Position numbers and translations under genes: made by a program. The notes beneath the pieces were generated by a model. It worked only from the letters and a program-made list of their open reading frames with translations, did no database searches and was not told the DNA's origin. This document shows positions 58,436-64,000 of a DNA stretch of 64,000 bases, piece after piece. Positions within the stretch are counted from its first letter, which is position 1; every line of letters starts with the position of its first letter. The DNA is taken from NCBI GenBank assembly GCA_022376925.1, contig JAIOJX010000025.1:187487801-187551800 (forward strand), written 5' to 3'. The DNA comes from Tragulus kanchil. Lineage: Eukaryota > Chordata > Mammalia > Artiodactyla > Tragulidae.

Positions 58436-60781
58436 ACACATACTGAGCCACGTGACCACAGGAAGCCGTGCAGGGAGAGGGCAGGTGGAGGGGCTTCCAA
58501 GGACCAAGTCCCGGGATCTCGTGCTAGAATGGTGAGAAGCAGAGGAGACGCCAGCCAAGGAGGTGAAGGAGCAGCCTGGGGAGGACAGGCAGAGTGCAAG
58601 CGGACCCAGCTACGCAAGGACAGCCTGTCCAGGACAGGAGCGCCCCGTCGGGTCACTTGTTCCTGGAAGAGGTGAGGCTGAGCTCTCATCGTTGGATTTA
58701 GCATCACGGAGGTCAAAGCTTACCTAGATCAAGAGCCCCGGGGTGTGTGGTGGGATGCGGCTGCGTGAGGCTGAGGGGAGCCGGCTGAAGAGAGAAGGCA
58801 GTGGAAAGGAGCTGGAGATAAGAGGCAGCCTCGGAGGGGTTCTGTGCTTCAGGGGAAGAGACTGGGTGGTAGCAGAGGGGAGTGGGGTGCTCAGAAACGG
58901 TGAGGACCGCCAGCCGTCAGGGAGCCTCAGCGGCTGCCTGTGCCCTGACCATGACGCTCACCGAGCACAGGAGCCAGGGCGTCCAGACCCATCCCAGCAT
59001 CCGGCCCCGGGCCAGGGATAACATCAGCAGCAGGGAATGAATTTCCACCAAGGGAGTTACTTCCCGCTCCCGGATCGTAAACGTGTCGTGGCAGAACACC
59101 CCAAAGGCTGCTGGGCTGGGTTGGGGGAGGGGAAAGCGCAAGGCTGATGGGGTGGGTCCCCCTCCTCCAGCCAGAGCGTGGGAGCCTCCTCGTGACCGAT
59201 CCTTCAGGTATCAGTGGGGGTTTCCAGTGAGACCTGCTTAGCACTCAGCAGATTCTTTGATTTTGTTGACTGTTTCTATGGATCCAAATTAGGGCACGGT
59301 TGGGAGAAGAAGTGAATACGGGAGAATATCTTTTTAAAAAGCATCGTGTGCTGTGATGATAAAGCGCTGTTAACTTCAATCAAGTTGCTGGGAAGAAGAC
59401 CAAAGAGGTGGTGGGCGAACGTCAGAAGGTGGAAAAAGGAAGCAGGACAGACGAGACCCAGCCTGCAGATCAAGGGAAGTGCCGGTGGGAGGTGCTGGTC
59501 CCCAGCGGACGCGTTTTGCCCACGTTCGGGTCCCACACGTGCCCTACCCGCGCCCCAGCCCCCACCTGTTAGGTCTCTGCGGGTGCTACCCCCCCCGGCC
59601 CCATGCCCCCACCGGTAGGAGCAAGAGTCCACACACATACTGAGCCACGTGACCACAGGAAGCCGTGCAGGGAGAGGGCAGGTGGAGGGGCTTCCAAGAA
59701 GTCCCGGGATCTCGTGCTAGAATGGTGAGAAGCAGAGGAGACGCCAGCCAAGGAGGTGAAGGAGCAGCCTGGGGAGGACAGGCAGAGTGCAAGCGGACCC
59801 AGCTACGCAAGGACAGCCTGTCCAGGACAGGAGCGCCCCGTCGGGTCACTTGTTCCTGGAAGAGGTGAGGCTGAGCTCTCATCGTTGGATTTAGCATCAC
59901 GGAGGTCAAAGCTTACCTAGATCAAGAGCCCCGGGGTGTGTGGTGGGATGCGGCTGCGTGAGGCTGAGGGGAGCCGGCTGAAGAGAGAAGGCAGTGGAAA
60001 GGAGCTGGAGATAAGAGGCAGCCTCGGAGGGGTTCTGTGCTTCAGGGGAAGAGACTGGGTGGTAGCAGAGGGGAGTGGGGTGCTCAGAAACGGTGAGGAC
60101 CGCCAGCCGTCAGGGAGCCTCAGCGGCTGCCTGTGCCCTGACCATGACGCTCACCGAGCACAGGAGCCAGGGCGTCCAGACCCATCCCAGCATCCGGCCC
60201 CGGGCCAGGGATAACATCAGCAGCAGGGAATGAATTTCCACCAAGGGAGTTACTTCCCGCTCCCGGATCGTAAACGTGTCGTGGCAGAACACCCCAAAGG
60301 CTGCTGGGCTGGGTTGGGGGAGGGGAAAGCGCAAGGCTGATGGGGTGGGTCCCCCTCCTCCAGCCAGAGCGTGGGAGCCTCCTCGTGACCGATCCTTCAG
60401 GTATCAGTGGGGGTTTCCAGTGAGACCTGCTTAGCACTCAGCAGATTCTTTGATTTTGTTGACTGTTTCTATGGATCCAAATTAGGGCACGGTTGGGAGA
60501 AGAAGTGAATACGGGAGAATATCTTTTTAAAAAGCATCGTGTGCTGTGATGATAAAGCGCTGTTAACTTCAATCAAGTTGCTGGGAAGAAGACCAAAGAG
60601 GTGGTGGGCGAACGTCAGAAGGTGGAAAAAGGAAGCAGGACAGACGAGACCCAGCCTGCAGATCAAGGGAAGTGCCGGTGGGAGGTGCTGGTCCCCAGCG
60701 GACGCGTTTTGCCCACGTTCGGGTCCCACACGTGCCCTACCCGCGCCCCAGCCCCCACCTGTTAGGTCTCTGCGGGTGCTC
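58422..60781. repeat. tandem duplication D14, offset 1197 to 1193 bp
   Basis: 58422-59588 is repeated at 59619-60781. Copy 1 has ggaccaagtccc where copy 2 has gaagtccc. About 30 unshared C-rich bases sit at the join. The unit ends at the edge of the right-hand CpG island. Confidence 0.95.
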
Positions 60782-60790
60782 CGGAGCCTC
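60759..60790 (-). other. CFAP99: candidate splice donor of a CFAP99 non-coding first exon
   Basis: On the minus strand CGCAGAGACCTAACAG is followed by gtgggggctg, a plausible donor with the last exon base at 60759. Exon 1's acceptor at 51243 requires an upstream donor, and this is the best placed one near the island. A second copy of the same donor lies near 59567 because of D14. Confidence 0.3.
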
Positions 60791-60942
60791 TCTTCTCGCC
60801 CCCGACCGGCGCACAGCAGCTGCCAGGGCCGGAGGGCGCAGGGGGCTCGGGATGAGAGGGGGTCCCCACCTCTTCACGCCGGGTCCGCCTGCACCTCTGC
60901 AACCCGTCCGGCGGGGCGGAGCCGCGGGGCGGCTGGGCCGCC

Positions 60943-60955
60943 GTCTCCTAGCAAC
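60943..60955 (+). promoter_or_regulatory. RFX X-box-like site
   Basis: gtctcctagcaac fits two RFX half-sites, GTNRCC (5 of 6) and RGYAAC (6 of 6), with a 1-base spacer. RFX factors drive ciliary genes through such sites. It lies between the presumed CFAP99 start and the ZFYVE28 start codon, within the CpG island. Confidence 0.5.
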
Positions 60956-61393
60956 GCCGCACGCTCGGGGCGAGGCCCAGGATGCACCGCGCCCGCGTCG
61001 CCGCGCGCAGGGCCCGCCTCCCCGCGCCGCCCGGCCGGACGGGTAGTTCCTGGCCGCGGGGAGCGCGCCTCGGGCGGGGCGCGGCGCGGCGCGCGGATTG
61101 GGCGGCCTCGGCGGCGGCGGCGGGCAGGGGCGCGCGGGTGGCAGAGGTCCGCGAGGCGCCGGCGCGCCCGTGCCCGGTCCGTCCGCGCGTCCGCCCGCCG
61201 CCGAGGTCTGCGGGTCCGCGCCGCGCGCCGCTCTCCTGCCGGCCGCGCACCTGCCCCGCGCACCTGCCCGCCGCCCGCCGGCGCCCCGGGTCCGCGCGGG
61301 ACCCCGGCCCGGCCCCGCGTCCGCCCCGCGCCGCCGCCGGGCCCGGCGCAGCGCTGCGGAGGTGAGGGCCGCCGGGGCCGGGCCGGCGCGGCG

Positions 61394-61432
61394 ATGATGA
61401 ACAGGTTCCGAAAGTGGCTGTACAAACCCAAG
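61394..61432 (+). CDS. ZFYVE28: ZFYVE28 first coding exon
   Basis: ATG at 61394 opens MMNRFRKWLYKPK and the exon ends in AAG followed by gtgagc, phase 0. This peptide is what I recall as the N-terminus of ZFYVE28 (LST2), a FYVE-domain protein on early endosomes that dampens EGF receptor signalling. The FYVE domain is encoded far downstream and is not in this window. A second in-frame ATG follows immediately (61397); the first is taken as start. The position in a CpG island and the synteny with CFAP99 agree. Confidence 0.92.
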
Positions 61433-63134
61433 GTGAGCGCTGCCCACGCAGACCCTCTTTCCCGGTCGGGACCGGCCTCTCCGTGGCGCCGCGGCCGCCG
61501 CCCTCCACTCCGCGACCCCCCCGCGGGTCCGCACCCCGCCTGGCGCACAGCCGCCCTGGGAGCGGGGCGCGCCGCCTCCCGCGCCTGCCCGCTGCCGGCA
61601 GGGCCCCTCTCGGCCCTTACTCGGGCCCTGCGTGCGCCCCGCTCGCACTTCGCGGAGCCCGACTCGCAGCCCGAGCAGACCCCTCCCCCTCCCGCGTTCC
61701 GGGACAGCCTCTCCGCCCTCCGCGCCCCCCAGGGATGCCTCCCCGGTCCCCTTCTGCGCCTCCTCCCCACCGTCCGGGACCCGGAGCGTGCCTCCCGCCG
61801 TCTCTCTGCGGTCCGGAACAGACCCGCTCTCCGTTTCCCGCGGGTTCTCTCCCGGGTCCGGGACGGACCTCTCCCTCCCTGTGTCCAGAGCGGGTCCCCG
61901 TCCCACTTTCCGAAACCAGGGCCGATCCGCGCCTGGCCCACTTCGCGTCCGTGTCCCGTGCCCACTCGCGTGCTCGCGAATCCAGGGCATATTCCTGCGC
62001 GGCGGCGGCGGCGGGTGAGCGCGCCCCGGGCCGCAGGCTCGGTGGGGCTGGAGGTGCGTTCCTCCCCGCGCTGCGCCCTCCCTGGTGGTGGGTCGGGGTC
62101 TGGGCAGCGCGCCCCGCGCCTCCCTCGGCAGCTGCGCCAGTCGCACTGCGGGCGCTGCGTCCCTGCGCCCAGGGCTCGGGTCCGCTGCGGCTGGAGCTAG
62201 TCGGGGTGCCGCGGTGCCCGGGAGCCCGTGCAGCGTCCTGGGCGCACCCTAGACTTCCGACACCGCGGGAGGGCCGGGGCGCTGGGATCTTGACTCGGGG
62301 CGGGGGTTCTTGGGCGGGGTGGGGCGCCTGGGTCAACCACAGTGTGGCCGAGCTACCCCAGGAACACCCACCCTCAGGCTGACCACCTCTCTGGATTTTC
62401 TGCTCCCCGCCCCCGCCGTGGATGGTCTCTCGTGGTGGGGGGGGGGGCGGTCCTGACGTCTATGGCCTCCTGCTTCGCCCACCTGGGGCGGCATTGGTCT
62501 GTTGGAGGATGGTCTCCCTGAGGTCCAGTGCAAGTTCAGGGAGCGCAAAGGCTCCTGCTTCAGCACCTTTGGGTGGAGAGTTCTCCCAGAGTTGGCTTGA
62601 GGGCTGAGGGTGCCCGAGACTGCCCTCTGCACCTCGCCAGAAGGGCTGGGTCCTCTCCTGCCGGCTTTGCTGTGCAGCCCTGCCCTCTGGTCCGGAGGCT
62701 GCAGTATTCTGCTGTGACCCCGGCGCTGCCTCTGGTCTGGGGCCTCCCTGCCCTTGGCTGCCTCCTGCTCAGCCCTCTTCTTCCTGCAGCCTACCACCCC
62801 TCACCCTTCCCGCCCGCCCAGGCGGCTGGGATCCTGCCTGCTGGCTGCTGTGCGGGTTGCCAGGGGAAGGGGGCAGCCTCCCCACCGGACGTCTGTACGA
62901 GGAGTGGCTTTTTGTTTGAGTGACTTTGATCCCCAGTTAAGGAAAAGCCAGGTGGACCTGTCGGAGGTCATTTAGGGGGTGGGCAGCAGAAACACTTTCA
63001 GTGATAAACAGCAAGGATGAGCAGAGAGGCGTATCACAGTAACATTCTGCTGTCTCTGAAAACACGTTTGTCGAGGATCCGGGGGCTCCGGAAGCCTTTT
63101 TCCAGATGAGGCTCTGGAAGAGGCCCGTTTCCAG

Positions 63135-63242
63135 GGGTGCGGTCGTTCAGCCGCTCAGTCCTGAACGGCTCTCCGCGACCCCGTGGACTGCAGCACGCCA
63201 GGCTTCCTGGTCCTTCACCGCCTCTTGGAGTTTCCAGGATTG
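63135..63242 (-). repeat. ART2A/BovB-derived fragment, reverse
   Basis: gtcgttcagccgctcagtcc, gcgaccccgtggactgcagc and gccaggcttcctggtccttc match the reverse ART2A start, then drift. Confidence 0.7.
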
Positions 63243-63969
63243 CCCGAGTGTACTGTATTGTTGGAAAGGACAGAAAAGCAACGTGGACTCTGTGTCGTCC
63301 GCAGCGGCTTAGTTCCAGTGACCCTGTGTTTCAGTTTAGGGAGGCGTCTTTAGAAGAAGTGCAAAAGGTCACTGCCCTTGAGATTGTGTCCTGGAATTGA
63401 GAATCAAGTCCCTGATTGTCCCTCTCTGCGGGCAGCTGCCCTTCTAAAGCCAGCCCCAGGACCGAGCAGAGCCGCGTGGAGAGCTGGTGAGTCAGCCAAT
63501 CCCAGCGGGTCAGCCCAGAGCCTGTGCCCGGGGAGCGAGGGGGAGTGTTTCACCCAGTCCTCTCCTTCCCGTCACTGGCTCCTGGTCAGTTGTCTGACCC
63601 TGGACTCAGACGCAGCTCCGCCTGTGATCCTTACGTTTGCCCTGCGGTCGGCCTGAGCGTGGCAGTCCCTTGTTGGGCTTCTGTCTTTGGGGTTCAATAT
63701 CTTGGTTATTCGAAGGGTTGGAGGAGGTTAGGTCACCCCAGTAGCTTTTCATTTTTCAAACCAAAGCTCATATTTTGGCCTTAGATCATGAACCGAAATT
63801 CACGCTTTCCCTTCCTTTGGCACAAGTGAGCAGAAAGCAGTCCTGGGAGTTTCGGGGCCTGGAAGAGCTGCCGTGCTAACTGTGAGGTGTGGAAAGCTGT
63901 GTCTGAGAGGGTTGCTGCAGGAGGATTTCTCCACTGCTGCATTTAGACATGCAAGTTCAAACCCGAATT

Positions 63970-64000
63970 GGACGTCTGTACGAGGAGTGGCTTTTTGTTT
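63970..64000. repeat. start of tandem duplication D15 (offset 1083), cut by window end
   Basis: The last 31 bases (ggacgtctgtacgaggagtg and on to ctttttgttt) are identical to 62887-62917. It fits the pattern of the other fourteen, with the first copy 62887-63969. Confidence 0.85.

Larger units (their letters stand above)
60730..62330. promoter_or_regulatory. ZFYVE28: CpG island, shared promoter of ZFYVE28 (+) and probably CFAP99 (-)
   Basis: About 1.6 kb of very high GC with dense CpG and many GC boxes, no TATA box seen near the start. It contains the ZFYVE28 start-codon exon. The minus strand leaving this island leads into the CFAP99 5' region. A divergent promoter is inferred; the transcription start sites are not visible in sequence alone. 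Confidence 0.75.
61433..64000 (+). other. ZFYVE28: ZFYVE28 intron 1 (5' part)
   Basis: From the GT donor to the window end no further exon is recognised. The first 900 bases are CpG island; beyond 62.3 kb composition falls to ordinary values. It contains a diverged ART2A fragment, and its last 31 bases repeat 62887-62917. Confidence 0.8.

Noticed and set aside
60539..62200. 553-codon plus-strand open frame across the ZFYVE28 promoter
   Set aside because: Low-complexity Arg/Pro/Ala translation of CpG-island DNA. It runs through the real ZFYVE28 start exon region and its donor.

Overview
The window is nuclear DNA of a ruminant, most likely a pecoran. The organism call rests on repeats: a BovB LINE 3' end at about 23.48-23.97 kb, a ruminant-type L1 3' end just before it, BovB-derived ART2A/Bov-A elements, and many tRNA-derived Bov-tA/CHR-type SINEs. 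The species cannot be named from the sequence.

Genes and synteny: the segment matches the human 4p16.3 order ZFYVE28 - CFAP99 - RNF4 (order recalled, not searched), in inverted orientation. At the left, a CpG island (about 1.33-2.64 kb) with a good minus-strand splice donor is the likely promoter and non-coding first exon of RNF4. From 4.57 to 51.24 kb, fifteen minus-strand coding exons join with matching splice phases into one open frame of about 657 codons, read as CFAP99, a coiled-coil-rich cilia/flagella-associated protein. At the right, a second CpG island (about 60.73-62.33 kb) contains the first coding exon of ZFYVE28 (MMNRFRKWLYKPK, then a GT donor) on the plus strand. CFAP99 probably starts from the same island, head to head with ZFYVE28. 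An RFX X-box-like site lies between them, which suits a ciliary gene.

Non-coding layout: CFAP99 introns hold L1, BovB, L2, LTR-like and many SINE pieces, including nested insertions and an inverted ART2A pair. A 46-bp GC-rich minisatellite of about 27 units (40.17-41.41 kb) lies in CFAP99 intron 1.

Most unusual property: the window holds 14 complete tandem direct duplications of about 1.04-1.20 kb, and a fifteenth starts in its last 31 bases. Copies are nearly identical and almost directly abutting. They fall without regard to sequence type and double five CFAP99 exons whose lengths would break the frame. The best explanation is that overlapping contig ends were not merged during assembly. 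A real burst of tandem duplication is the alternative, and read data would decide. I found no bacterial-type operon, CRISPR array, tRNA/rRNA gene or credible new gene system; nearly all long open frames are shadows of GC-rich or repetitive DNA.
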